Below are positions 1-8,314 of a stretch of DNA of 64,000 nucleotides, piece by piece. Position 1 is the first letter of the stretch, and every line of letters begins with the position of its first letter. Made by a program: the position numbers and the translations under genes. This stretch comes from Curtobacterium sp. PhB115 (GTDB taxonomy: Bacteria; Actinomycetota; Actinomycetes; Actinomycetales; Microbacteriaceae). The stretch spans positions 1 to 64,000 of the forward strand of contig NZ_RJKR01000011.1 of the NCBI RefSeq assembly GCF_003752025.1, given 5' to 3'. Under the pieces are notes generated by a model. It was not told the DNA's origin and searched no databases. It saw nothing but the letters and a program-made list of their open reading frames with translations.

Positions 1-114
1 CCCGGGCGGCGCTGGGGCACGCGCGGGGGCCCCCCCCGGCCCCCGGGGCCCCCCCCCCCCCCCCCGCGGGGGGGGGGGGGGCGGGCCCCCCCCCCCCCCC
101 CCGCGCCTCCAGGC
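1..114. other. Homopolymer-rich contig end running into a repeat half-site
   Basis: Bases 1-100 are almost only C and G in long runs (poly-C, then poly-G, then poly-C) and have no coding character. Bases 101-114 read CCGCGCCTCCAGGC, the right half of the palindromic element found intact at 2231-2270. I infer that the assembly broke inside a GC palindrome and that bases 1-100 are unreliable. Confidence 0.7.
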
Positions 115-154
115 GGTTGTGCCCACCCCCGCGCGCATCTTCCGTATGCGCCCG

Positions 155-204
155 CATGTTCCGACGTCCCACCTGTCGTTCGACTCGTGGGATGTCGGAA
201 CATG
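155..204. repeat. Inverted repeat upstream of the OhrR-like gene
   Basis: A 17-base arm at 155-171 (CATGTTCCGACGTCCCA) pairs with 188-204 with a single wobble, leaving a 16-base loop. It could end a gene lying left of the window or be a regulatory dyad. No coding sequence is supported between 115 and 343. Confidence 0.5.
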
Positions 205-308
205 CACACGCAGACGATGCATGCGCATCGTGCGACGAAGCACGCGTCGATCGACGAGTGTTCTGTCGCAAGGCGCGAACGCATCGACAGGCCACCCCGC
301 CCAACCCC

Positions 309-336
309 GTGACACTTCGTGTGCGAACGGTATCGT
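309..336 (+). promoter_or_regulatory. Putative promoter and dyad of the OhrR-like gene
   Basis: GTGACA at 309-314 and TATCGT at 331-336 are 16 bases apart, placing transcription start almost at the ATG at 344, so the mRNA would be leaderless or nearly so. A short dyad, ACAC-TTC-GTGT at 312-322, sits inside the promoter where an autorepressor could bind. Confidence 0.35.
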
Positions 337-343
337 GGCTCCC

Positions 344-784
344 ATGACCACCGCACCGGACCCGCTCGCCCTCGACCGGCAGCTGTGCTTCGCCCTCGCC
401 GCCACCAGCCGCAGTGTCATCGGCCTGTACCGCGACCTGCTCGAGCCGATGGGCCTGACGCACCCGCAGTACCTCGTGATGCTCGCCCTGTGGGAGCGCG
501 ACCCGAGGTCCGTGCGCGAGATCGCCGGCGAACTCCGCCTGGACTCCGCCACCCTGAGCCCACTGCTCAAGCGGCTGGAGGCCTCCGGCTACGTCCGACG
601 CACCCGCAGCACCGCCGACGAACGCCAGCTCGAGGTCTCGCTCACCACGGCTGGACGAGCACTCCGCGACCGAGCACGGGCCGTGCCCCTCGCCGTCGCC
701 GACCGGCTCGGATGGCCCCTGGCGCGACTCGAGGCCCTGAAGGACGAGCTCACCGAGCTGCTCGACCGCGTCGACCTGGCGTGA
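344..784 (+). CDS. MarR-family regulator, OhrR-like
   Basis: A 146-residue winged-helix regulator. The N-terminus reads DRQLCFALAATSR; a cysteine in this position is the peroxide-sensing residue of OhrR-type MarR proteins, which release DNA when organic hydroperoxides oxidise it. The winged helix covers roughly residues 40-110 (LTHPQYLVMLALWE, then LDSATLSPLLKRLEASGYV and RTRSTADERQLEVSLT). I chose ATG 344, the first start after a promoter-like pair; the frame stays open upstream to 119 but that part lacks protein character. No ohr peroxidase gene is next to it, so the target may lie left of the window or elsewhere. Assignment to MarR is firm, to OhrR likely. Confidence 0.85.
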   Translation: MTTAPDPLALDRQLCFALAATSRSVIGLYRDLLEPMGLTHPQYLVMLALWERDPRSVREIAGELRLDSATLSPLLKRLEASGYVRRTRSTADERQLEVSLTTAGRALRDRARAVPLAVADRLGWPLARLEALKDELTELLDRVDLA

Positions 785-833
785 ACACTTCGTTGGTGGC
801 ACAATGGTTCGTGCACGAATGAAAGGATCTCCC

Positions 834-1046
834 GTGAGTCGCTTCGGCCAGTGGTACGAACGGTGGAACAGCACGCTCATCGCGAAGATGGGCCCCTCAC
901 AGATCGGCGCCGGACACCCCGAGGGCGTCGACGACCGCAGCGTCGACCGTGGCTGCCCGATCTGCGGCAAGCCCCTCTCGATGCACCAGGTGATCCGCCC
1001 CGAGGGCCAGGTGCGCTCGTCGACGCTGGTCTGCCCCCGCGCCTGA
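834..1046 (+). CDS. Small conserved Cys-containing protein
   Basis: A 70-residue protein from GTG 834, placed 8 bases after a GAAAGGA ribosome site; two upstream starts in frame are less well placed. It has one CPIC knuckle (CPICGKPLSMH) and a single later cysteine in VCP, so three cysteines plus His could form an incomplete zinc ribbon. I do not know a function. It lies 49 bases after the OhrR-like gene, same strand, and may share its transcript. Confidence 0.6.
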   Translation: MSRFGQWYERWNSTLIAKMGPSQIGAGHPEGVDDRSVDRGCPICGKPLSMHQVIRPEGQVRSSTLVCPRA

Positions 1047-1119
1047 CGATCTCCTCCGAGCCGGAACGGAACCGGGCCGAACCGGAATTGCACCGGGCAA
1101 CACCCGGTTCTCCCGTCTC

Positions 1120-2214
1120 GTGAAGCTCTTCGAACCCGCCGACCTCGGCGCCCTGACCCTGTCGAACCGCGTCGTGATGGCGCCCCTCACCCGCACGCGC
1201 GCCGGCGAGCACGGCATCCCGAACGACCTGCTCGTCGAGCACTACCGACAGCGCGCCGGCCTCGGCATGATCATCACCGAGGGCACCTGGCCCGTCCAGG
1301 AGGGTCGCTCCTACCCCGGACAGCCCGGCATCGAGACCGACGAGCAGATCGCCGGCTGGCGCCGTGTGGCCGACGCCGTGCACGCCGAGGGCGGCACCAT
1401 CGTCATGCAGCTCATGCACGGCGGCCGCGTCTCGCACCCCGACATCTCGCAGACCCCGCGCATCGTCGCCCCGTCCGCGATCGCCGCACCCGGCCAGACG
1501 CACACCGCGACCGGCAAGGCCGACATGCCGGTCCCCCACGAGCTCACCACCGACGAGGTGCAGCAGGCCGTGCAGGGCTTCGTGCAGGCCGCCCGCAACG
1601 CGATCGCCGCCGGCCTCGACGGCGTCGAGGTGCACGGTGCGAACGGGTACCTCGTGCACGAGTTCATGTCCCCGGTGTCGAACACCCGCACCGACCAGTA
1701 CGGCGGATCCCCCGAGAACCGCGCACGCTTCGCGATCGAGGTCACCACCGCCATCGCCCAGGCCATCGGCGCCGACCGCACCGGCATCCGCCTGTCCCCG
1801 GAGCACGGGATCCAGGGCGTCATCGAGGACGACGCGGCCGAAGTCCACGCCACGTACTCCGCGATCGCCGAGGGCCTCGCCCCGCTCGGACTCGCCTTCG
1901 TCGACGTCCTGCACGCCGAGCCGACCGGTGACCTCGTCCAGCACATCCGCCGCACCGCCGGCGCACCGTTCATCGTGAACTCGGGCTTCTCGTCGCTGAC
2001 CACCCGCGACGAAGCGACCGCACTCGTCGAGGGCGACCACGCCGACGCCGTCGCCGTGGGCCGTGCCGCGATCGCCAACCCGGACCTCGCACACCGCTGG
2101 GAGCAGGACGCGGAGCTGAACGAGCCGCGCCCCGAGCTCTTCTACGGCCAGAGCGCCGAGGGCTACACGGACTACCCGACGCTCGCCGACGTGCGCGCGT
2201 CCGTCGCGTCGTAG
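1120..2214 (+). CDS. Old Yellow Enzyme family NADH:flavin oxidoreductase (alkene reductase, NemA-like)
   Basis: A 364-residue single-domain FMN TIM barrel, the usual length for the family. It reduces activated C=C bonds (enones, maleimides) or nitro compounds with NAD(P)H, in the cytoplasm. The FMN-binding N-terminus (SNRVVMAPLTRTRA) is clear. The substrate motif HGANGYL (about residues 173-179) gives the His/Asn pair that binds the carbonyl, followed by the TDQYGGSPENRARF signature. The start is GTG 1120, 73 bases after the small Cys gene. With an OhrR-like sensor upstream, a role in electrophile or peroxide stress is plausible but inferred. Confidence 0.93.
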   Translation: MKLFEPADLGALTLSNRVVMAPLTRTRAGEHGIPNDLLVEHYRQRAGLGMIITEGTWPVQEGRSYPGQPGIETDEQIAGWRRVADAVHAEGGTIVMQLMHGGRVSHPDISQTPRIVAPSAIAAPGQTHTATGKADMPVPHELTTDEVQQAVQGFVQAARNAIAAGLDGVEVHGANGYLVHEFMSPVSNTRTDQYGGSPENRARFAIEVTTAIAQAIGADRTGIRLSPEHGIQGVIEDDAAEVHATYSAIAEGLAPLGLAFVDVLHAEPTGDLVQHIRRTAGAPFIVNSGFSSLTTRDEATALVEGDHADAVAVGRAAIANPDLAHRWEQDAELNEPRPELFYGQSAEGYTDYPTLADVRASVAS

Positions 2215-2230
2215 ACGCGACCCGATGACG

Positions 2231-2270
2231 GCCTGGAGGCGCGGTGCGGGCCCGCACCGCGCCTCCAGGC
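2231..2270. repeat. Perfect 40-bp palindrome, CTGGAGGC family
   Basis: GCCTGGAGGCGCGGTGCGGG is followed directly by its exact reverse complement, 16 bases after the Old Yellow Enzyme stop. It can fold into a loopless or small-loop hairpin and probably terminates or stabilises that transcript. The same outer arm recurs through the window with different inner bases. Confidence 0.8.
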
Positions 2271-2321
2271 CCACGGGCCAGCCGTCTCACGGAACGCCCC
2301 GCGTCTCGTAGGATCATCTCG

Positions 2322-4436
2322 GTGAACACGGGGACGACGGGGGTCAGAGGGGTCGCGCACCGTGCGCGCGACACCACCCGTTGGGACATCCAGGGGCTGC
2401 GCGCCTTCGCGGTCCTGGCCGTCGTCTTCTACCACCTGTGGCCGAGCGCGCTGCGTGGCGGCTTCGTCGGTGTCGACGTCTTCTTCGTCATCTCCGGCTT
2501 CCTGATCACCGGGCTCCTGCTGCGCGAGCAGCTCGCCACCGGCACGATCCGACTCGGGCGGTTCTGGTCCCGCCGCGCCAAACGGCTGCTGCCCGCCGCG
2601 TTCCTGACGATCGTCGCGACCGGAGCCGCCGTGCTGGCAGCCGTGCCGAGCGCCCTCTGGGAGCAGTACGGCCGGGAGCTCATCGCCTCGACGGTGTACC
2701 TGCAGAACTGGGAGCTGGCGGCGAACTCGGTCGACTACCTGGCATCCGCCGACGACCCCTCGCCGTTCCAGCACTTCTGGTCGCTGTCGGTCGAGGAGCA
2801 GTTCTACATCGTGCTGCCGCTCCTGCTCATCGGGGTGGCGGTGCTCGTCCGGAAACGCATCTCCCCGCTGGCCACGGCGCGTCTGCTGCTCGGCTCGGTC
2901 GTCGTGCTGTCCCTGGTGTGGAGCATCGTCCAGACCCACACCGACCCCGGCGTCGCCTACTTCTCCACCGGTACCCGGGCGTGGGAGTTCGCCCTCGGCG
3001 GCCTCGCCGCGACCGTGCACCTGCCCGAGGTCCGCACCGAGGTCGCCCGACGGGTGCGCCTCGTCCTGACCAGCGCCGGTGCCGTGGCGCTCGTGCTGTC
3101 GCTCGTCGTGATCGGCCCCGGAACGCCGTTCCCCGGGATCGCCGCACTGCTCCCCGTCGCCGGGGCCACCCTCGTCGTGCTGTTCGGCGCGCGCACCGTC
3201 TTCGAGTCGGTCGGTGAACTCGCCCCGGTCGCCTTCGTCGGGCGGATCTCCTACGCGCTCTACCTCTGGCACTGGCCGCTCGTCGTGATCCTGCCGATCA
3301 TGCTCGGCCGCCCGCTGGACTGGGCCACCTCGACCGCCGTGCTGCTCGTCGCCGTCGGCCTGGCGACCGTCACCACCCTGTGGTTCGAGGAGCCCGTGCG
3401 GTTCTCGACGTGGCTCCGCGACCTGCGGCCCCGCGGGGTCGTCGCCCTCGGGGTCATCTGCACGTTCACGGTCGTGACGCTCGGCGCCTCCACGCTCACC
3501 GCCGTCTACGTCCAGGACGTCCGCGCCGCCAGCGTGACGAAGCAGCTCACCACCGAGCACCAGGACGACGACGAGTCCTGCTTCGGCGCCGCCGCACGGA
3601 TCAGCGCCCCCGAACCCTGCGTGGACCCGACCCTCGCCGACGTCCGTGTCCCGGCACCAGCCTCTGCCGAGGACGACGACGCGAACCGGGCAGCGTGCTG
3701 GCACGGCACGTTCACGACCTGCGTCCTCGGCAAGGCCACCGGCTGGAAGAAGCACCTGATCGTCATCGGCGACTCGCACAGCAACGCGCTGCTCGGCGCC
3801 TACGAGAAGATCGCCGACGACAACGGCTGGCGGATCGACCTTGCCGGGGTCGGCGGCTGCTACCTCACCACCGCGCAGCAGAACGCCGTCAACGCGGGTT
3901 CGATGCGCGGCTGCAACGCCTGGAAGCACGCCGCGATCGACTACGTCCGCGCCCACCGGGACGCCGATGCCCTGATCGTCACGCACTCGGCCACCCAGAT
4001 GCCCGTCAGCCTGCCCGCCGGCACCGCTCGCGACACCGCCACCCGGAACGGGCTCGTCGACGCCTGGGAACAGGCCGCCGGGGACGAGCTCCCGGTCATC
4101 GCCATCCGTGACAACCCGGTCCCCCGCCCCGACGTCATCGCCTGCGTGAGCAAGATGTCCGGGCCGACGAACGCGTCCTGCGACCGACCGCGGTCCGAGG
4201 CGCTCGGCCAGACGGACTCGTCACTCGAGGCCGTGCGGGCCTTCACGGCCGCCGGGGGTCGAGCGGCGGCGATCGACCTGTCCGACTACTACTGCACGGC
4301 GACGACGTGCCCGGCGGTGGTCGGTGGCGTGCTGGTCTACCGGGACACGACGCACATCACGGCGACGTGGGCGATGTCGTTGGAGCCGTTCCTCGAGCGG
4401 GACCTGAAGAAGCAGCTGCAGGCGCTCGCGCGCTGA
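2322..4436 (+). CDS. Membrane acyltransferase-3 with C-terminal SGNH domain (OafA/OatA type)
   Basis: A 704-residue protein with about ten membrane helices of the acyltransferase-3 fold (residues ~20-400), then an extracytoplasmic SGNH esterase/transferase domain. Such proteins O-acylate cell-wall or surface glycans. Visible signatures are the N-terminal QGLRAFAVLAVVFYHLWP, FFVISGFLITGLL, and RRAKRLLPA. In the SGNH part VIGDSHSNALL carries the nucleophilic Ser, and DTTHIT near the C-terminus gives the Asp/His pair. I chose GTG 2322, preceded by TAGGAT; the open frame reaches back to 2244 but that part runs through the palindrome. It is monocistronic, ending before a hairpin and tRNA-Arg. Confidence 0.9.
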   Translation: MNTGTTGVRGVAHRARDTTRWDIQGLRAFAVLAVVFYHLWPSALRGGFVGVDVFFVISGFLITGLLLREQLATGTIRLGRFWSRRAKRLLPAAFLTIVATGAAVLAAVPSALWEQYGRELIASTVYLQNWELAANSVDYLASADDPSPFQHFWSLSVEEQFYIVLPLLLIGVAVLVRKRISPLATARLLLGSVVVLSLVWSIVQTHTDPGVAYFSTGTRAWEFALGGLAATVHLPEVRTEVARRVRLVLTSAGAVALVLSLVVIGPGTPFPGIAALLPVAGATLVVLFGARTVFESVGELAPVAFVGRISYALYLWHWPLVVILPIMLGRPLDWATSTAVLLVAVGLATVTTLWFEEPVRFSTWLRDLRPRGVVALGVICTFTVVTLGASTLTAVYVQDVRAASVTKQLTTEHQDDDESCFGAAARISAPEPCVDPTLADVRVPAPASAEDDDANRAACWHGTFTTCVLGKATGWKKHLIVIGDSHSNALLGAYEKIADDNGWRIDLAGVGGCYLTTAQQNAVNAGSMRGCNAWKHAAIDYVRAHRDADALIVTHSATQMPVSLPAGTARDTATRNGLVDAWEQAAGDELPVIAIRDNPVPRPDVIACVSKMSGPTNASCDRPRSEALGQTDSSLEAVRAFTAAGGRAAAIDLSDYYCTATTCPAVVGGVLVYRDTTHITATWAMSLEPFLERDLKKQLQALAR

Positions 4437-4467
4437 GGTGCGCGCGGCGCCGGGGGCGGGGCGCGGG

Positions 4468-4530
4468 CGCTTCGTGAGCAGAAATGGTCGAGTCCCGCCT
4501 GCGAACCCGACCATTTCTGCTCACGAAGCG
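4468..4530. repeat. Long hairpin with 23-bp perfect stem
   Basis: CGCTTCGTGAGCAGAAATGG begins the left arm (4468-4490), which is exactly complementary to 4508-4530 across a 17-base loop. The arm is richer in A/T than its surroundings and differs from the CTGGAGGC family. It lies 31 bases after the acyltransferase stop and before tRNA-Arg (opposite strand), so it may end transcription from the left. It looks like a dispersed repeat. Confidence 0.75.
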
Positions 4531-4594
4531 GGGCGGGCGGGCGCGCGCGGGGCACGGGGTGCGCGGCAGCCCGCGGGCGACCGCGCCCGGCACG

Positions 4595-4631
4595 ACGAAG
4601 GGCCCCGGTGGAATCCACCGGGGCCCTTCGT
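4595..4631 (-). terminator. Terminator of tRNA-Arg
   Basis: ACGAAGGGCCCCGGTGG at 4595-4611 pairs perfectly with 4615-4631 across a 3-base loop. It begins 8 bases beyond the 3' end of the minus-strand tRNA-Arg. Read from the other strand it could also stop transcription from the acyltransferase. Confidence 0.8.
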
Positions 4632-4638
4632 CTTCCTG

Positions 4639-4711
4639 TGCGCTCGAAGGGACTCGAACCCCCAACCTTCTGATCCGTAGTCAGATGCTCTATCCATTGA
4701 GCTACGAGCGC
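4639..4711 (-). tRNA. tRNA-Arg (anticodon ACG)
   Basis: The reverse complement folds as a 73-base cloverleaf. The acceptor GCGCTCG pairs with CGAGCGC, the D-arm holds AGCTCAATGG, the anticodon loop reads CTACGGA with ACG at its centre, and the T-arm is GGGGGTTCGAGTCCC-like. CCA is not encoded. ACG is expected to be edited to ICG and read the CGN box. Confidence 0.95.
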
Positions 4712-4732
4712 GTGGCCTTGCGGCCGTGGAAG

Positions 4733-4762
4733 ACTCTACAACAGGTGCGGCCCGGGCGCCAA
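4733..4762 (-). promoter_or_regulatory. Promoter of tRNA-Arg
   Basis: On the minus strand TTGGCG (4762-4757) and TAGAGT (4738-4733) are 18 bases apart and lie about 22 bases upstream of the mature tRNA. This fits a housekeeping-sigma promoter. Confidence 0.6.
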
Positions 4763-4835
4763 TCGAGGCCGCCCGAGCACCCCACTCGGCGTGTCGCGAG
4801 CCGAGCCCCGCCCAGCGAGACCGGGGCCGCGTCGC

Positions 4836-5621
4836 TCAGAGCGCAGCGGCCTCCTCGTCGAACACCTCGGCCAGGAACACCCGCAGCGCCTGCCACGACC
4901 GACGGTCCGCACGCTCCTGGTACTGCGCGCCGTGGTCGGGCGCATCGGTCCCCGGCACCGCGAACGCGTGCATCGCCCCCGAGTACGTCACCACCTGCCA
5001 GTCCACCTCGGGTGCGCCGCGCATCTCGTCCTGCCACGCCGCGACCTTCGCGTCGGGGACGACCGGGTCGGCAGCACCCGTCAGCACGAGGAGCTTCGCC
5101 CGGATCGCCGCCGCGTCCGAGGGGTCGTGGGTGAGCAGGTTGCCGTGGAAGGAGACGGCCCCGGCCAGGTCGGCACCGGTCCGTGCGAGCTCGAGCGCCG
5201 CGGAGCCGCCGAAGCAGTAGCCCATCACGACGATGCGGGAGTGGTCGACGGCGGGGTCCTCGCGCAGTCGGTCCAGGCCTGCCTGGGTCCGCGCCCGCAT
5301 GAGGGGCAGGTCCTGGTAGAACGACCCGGCGACCTGGGCGGCGGTGTCGTCGCCGGGGCGGACGTCCGCGCCGTAGACGTCGGCACCGAACGCGACGTAC
5401 CCGAGCCGTGCGAGCATCGTCACGCGCGCCTGGACGTGCTCGTTCACACCGTGCCAGTCGTGCACGACGAGGACGGCGGGACGGGGGCCCGCGACGGCGG
5501 CGTCCTTCGCGAGCACACCCTCGAGCGCGGTGCCCTCGTGGTCGTAGCGGACGGTGTCGACACGGATGTCGGCACCGGCGGGTTCGGGAACGGTCTGCAG
5601 GACGTCGTCGATGGTGGTCAC
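4836..5621 (-). CDS. Dienelactone hydrolase family alpha/beta hydrolase
   Basis: A 261-residue alpha/beta hydrolase with the Cys-type nucleophile elbow of dienelactone hydrolases (GYCFGGS). The acid is in TGAADPVVPD and the His in GAMHAFAVPG, so the Cys-Asp-His triad is complete. VHDWHGVNEHV holds the oxyanion region. The family hydrolyses dienelactones and other small esters or lactones in the cytoplasm. I placed the start at GTG 5621, because longer versions overlap the upstream G6PDH gene on the same strand and add sequence without family character. It lies 28 bases after the G6PDH stop, probably in the same transcript. Confidence 0.88.
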   Translation of the reverse strand: MTTIDDVLQTVPEPAGADIRVDTVRYDHEGTALEGVLAKDAAVAGPRPAVLVVHDWHGVNEHVQARVTMLARLGYVAFGADVYGADVRPGDDTAAQVAGSFYQDLPLMRARTQAGLDRLREDPAVDHSRIVVMGYCFGGSAALELARTGADLAGAVSFHGNLLTHDPSDAAAIRAKLLVLTGAADPVVPDAKVAAWQDEMRGAPEVDWQVVTYSGAMHAFAVPGTDAPDHGAQYQERADRRSWQALRVFLAEVFDEEAAAL

Positions 5622-5649
5622 GTCCGCCGACGCTACGCCGACGTCGTGC

Positions 5650-7068
5650 TCACGCGTCGATGTTGTCCCAGCCGTCGGGACCACCGGAACCGGCGGCGTA
5701 CTCGTCGAGCGGGGTCTTCCCGGAGCGCCAGGCGTCGAGGAACGGCTCGACGACCTTCCACCCCTGCACCGCGCTGTCACCGCGGACGGAGAGTGTCGCG
5801 TCGCCCTCGAGCACCCCGGCGAGGACCTCGCCGTAGGCGCTGAGGCGACCGGGGTTGAAGGTCACCTCGAGGCTGGTGTGGTCGATCGTGTACGGGTCTC
5901 CTGCGCCGTTGAAGTTGAGCTCGAGCTGCATCTCGTCGGGGGCGATCCAGATGCGCAGCCGGTCCGGCAGCTCGGTGCCGGTGAGGCCCTCCGGCACGTG
6001 TGGTGAGTCCTTGAACGTGATGACGATCTCGCGACGCTGCTTGGCCAGTGCCTTGCCGGAGCGGAGTGTGAAGGGCACCCCGGCCCAGCGCCAGTTCGCG
6101 ATCTCGAGGGTGAGCTGGGCGAGGGTCTCGGTGCCGAGCGAGGGGTCGACGCCGTCCTCGTCGGCGTACGACGGCAGCTCGCGGTCCCCGATCTTCCCGG
6201 CGGTGTACCGGGCGCGCTTGCCGGAAGCGATCACGTCTCCGCCCCACGGCCGGACGGCCCGGAGCACGAGCTCCTTCTGGGTGCGCAGGTCGTCGGCGTC
6301 GATCGAGGCGGGGGCCTCCATCGCGACGACGGCCATCACCTGCAGCAGGTGGCTCTGGATCATGTCGGTGAGCGCGCCCGCCTTGTCGTAGTAGCGCGCC
6401 CGCCCCTCGAGCCCGAGGGTCTCGTCGTAGACGATGTCGACGCGCTCGACGTGCTGCGACGACAGCAGCGGCTCGATGATCCGGTTCGCGAACCGCAGGC
6501 CGAGCAGGTTGAGCACGGTGGACCGGCCGAGGAAGTGGTCGACGCGGTGGATGCGCTCCTCGGGCATGAAGGAGTGCAGCAGGTCGTTGAGGTGCGACGC
6601 GCTGGCGGCGTCGGTGCCGAACGGCTTCTCGAGCGCCAGGCGGGTGCCGGCGGGCAGGTCGAGGTGGGCGAGCTGTTCGCAGCTCTTCTCGGTGACCGCC
6701 GGCGGCAGGGCGAAGTAGATCGCGGGGTCGTGCCGGCAGTCGGCGAGCAGGGCCCGCAGGTCGTCGGGGCTCGTGACGTCGGCCTTGCGGTAGCTCGAGG
6801 CGTCGATGACCGACTGCAGCCGGTCCGACAGCGTCGCCGTGCCCGTGGCCCCCTCGTCCTCGTTCTTCGACGCCTGTGCGTTCTCGAACGAGTCGTGCAC
6901 GAGCTGCTTCCAGTCGGCGTCCGAGATGTCCTCGACACCGGCACCGACGAGCTGGACGTCCCAGTCGTCCTTCACCTCGAGCAGGGTGGCGAGTCCGGGC
7001 AGCAGCAGGCGCTTGGACAGGTCGCCGCTGGCTCCGAGGATGAGCAGAGAGGTCTGGAGGCTCGACAT
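5650..7068 (-). CDS. Glucose-6-phosphate dehydrogenase family protein, divergent
   Basis: A 472-residue G6PDH: the nucleotide fold starts with LLILGASGDLSKR, and ALEKPFG and HRVDHFLGRS follow. It would oxidise glucose-6-phosphate (or a related sugar phosphate) to the lactone with NAD(P)+. The canonical active-site string is DHYLGKE; here it is DHFLGRS, so the Lys after Gly is Arg and the Glu is Ser. This marks a divergent subgroup, perhaps a second copy beside a housekeeping zwf elsewhere. The start is uncertain: ATG 7068 (MSSLQTS) or ATG 7086. It is divergent from the Gfo/Idh gene at 7145. A following lactone-type hydrolase suggests a small sugar-acid module, by inference. Confidence 0.88.
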   Translation of the reverse strand: MSSLQTSLLILGASGDLSKRLLLPGLATLLEVKDDWDVQLVGAGVEDISDADWKQLVHDSFENAQASKNEDEGATGTATLSDRLQSVIDASSYRKADVTSPDDLRALLADCRHDPAIYFALPPAVTEKSCEQLAHLDLPAGTRLALEKPFGTDAASASHLNDLLHSFMPEERIHRVDHFLGRSTVLNLLGLRFANRIIEPLLSSQHVERVDIVYDETLGLEGRARYYDKAGALTDMIQSHLLQVMAVVAMEAPASIDADDLRTQKELVLRAVRPWGGDVIASGKRARYTAGKIGDRELPSYADEDGVDPSLGTETLAQLTLEIANWRWAGVPFTLRSGKALAKQRREIVITFKDSPHVPEGLTGTELPDRLRIWIAPDEMQLELNFNGAGDPYTIDHTSLEVTFNPGRLSAYGEVLAGVLEGDATLSVRGDSAVQGWKVVEPFLDAWRSGKTPLDEYAAGSGGPDGWDNIDA

Positions 7069-7144
7069 GCACCAGACCGTACTCATCACCCCCGGTGGAT
7101 GGCCGTGCCGCTACGGTGGTGTCAGTTCGGCGCGAGGGAGCACC

Positions 7145-8314
7145 ATGAGCACTGGGTACGAAGGGCGACGCCTCCGTGTCGCCGTGGTCGGGACGGGCAT
7201 GATCGCGGGCGTCCACGCCCGCGCTGCCAAGGCCGCCGGCGCCGAGGTGCTCGGCGTCCTCGGCCGGAACGCGTCCCGGTCCGAGCAGGTGGCGGCGCAG
7301 CTCGACCTGCCCCGTGGCTACGCCGACCTCGACGAGGTCATCGCCGACGCTCCCGACGTCGTGCACATCTGCACGCCGAACGACCAGCACCACCCCCAGG
7401 CACTCGCGGTGATCGCGGCCGGCATCAACGTGGTCTGCGAGAAGCCCCTCGCGATCGACCCCGCGCAGGCCGCGGAGCTCGTGGCAGCGGCCGCGGACGC
7501 CGGCGTCGTCGCGACCGTGCCGTTCGTGTACCGCTACCACCCGATGGTCCGCGAGATCCGGGCGAAGATCGCGGACGGCGACCTCGGTCGGCTGCTCGCC
7601 GTGCACGGGCACTACCTGCAGGACTGGATGCTCGACGAGGACGCCTCGAGCTGGCGGGTCGACCCGACCTCGAGCGGGCTGTCCCGGGCGTTCGCGGACA
7701 TCGGTTCGCACTGGTGCGACCTGGTGGAGTTCGTCACCGGCGAGCGCTTCGCGTCGGTGTCCGCAGCGACCGACATCGTCTACCCGACCCGTCCGGCAGC
7801 GTCGGGGCCGTCGTTCTCCGGCTCCCCCGACCCCGACCCGGTGGCCGACGCCGCCGAGCGGGCCGAGGTCACGACCGAGGACACCGCCGTCGCGACGTTC
7901 CGCACCGCCACCGGCCGCATCGGCAACGTGGTGATCTCGCAGGTGGCCTCCGGCCGGAAGAACCGCCTGTGGTTCGAGGTCGACGGCACCCGCGGCAGCG
8001 CGGCGTTCGACCAGGAGCAGCCAGAGTCGGCGTGGTTCGGCAACGAGCGGGGTGCGCAGATCATCGTCCGCGACCCGTCGCAGGGGTCGCCGGACCAGCG
8101 TCGCCTGGCGGTGGTGCCGTCCGGGCACCCGCAGGGCTACCTCGACGCCTTCGCCGCGTTCGTCGCGGACACCTACGCCGCGGTCCGTGCCGGTGCCGAC
8201 CGGTCAGCCTGGCCGGACGGGTTGCCGACCTTCGCCGACGGGGCGCGGGCGGCGGACATCATCGACGCGGTGATCGGCAGCGCTGCCGACACCACGTGGA
8301 GGGAGATCCGATGA
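7145..8314 (+). CDS. Gfo/Idh/MocA family oxidoreductase
   Basis: A 389-residue NAD(P)-dependent sugar dehydrogenase. The Rossmann motif is VAVVGTGMIAGVHARA, the catalytic-lysine motif CEKPLA lies near residue 100, and the GSHWCDLVEF stretch gives the His/Asp pair near 190. The C-terminal alpha/beta domain is of normal size. ATG 7145 follows GAGGGAGC, a good ribosome site. The stop overlaps the next gene as ATGA, so the two are translationally coupled. The sugar is not evident; members include myo-inositol, glucose-fructose and 1,5-anhydrofructose enzymes. Confidence 0.93.
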   Translation: MSTGYEGRRLRVAVVGTGMIAGVHARAAKAAGAEVLGVLGRNASRSEQVAAQLDLPRGYADLDEVIADAPDVVHICTPNDQHHPQALAVIAAGINVVCEKPLAIDPAQAAELVAAAADAGVVATVPFVYRYHPMVREIRAKIADGDLGRLLAVHGHYLQDWMLDEDASSWRVDPTSSGLSRAFADIGSHWCDLVEFVTGERFASVSAATDIVYPTRPAASGPSFSGSPDPDPVADAAERAEVTTEDTAVATFRTATGRIGNVVISQVASGRKNRLWFEVDGTRGSAAFDQEQPESAWFGNERGAQIIVRDPSQGSPDQRRLAVVPSGHPQGYLDAFAAFVADTYAAVRAGADRSAWPDGLPTFADGARAADIIDAVIGSAADTTWREIR

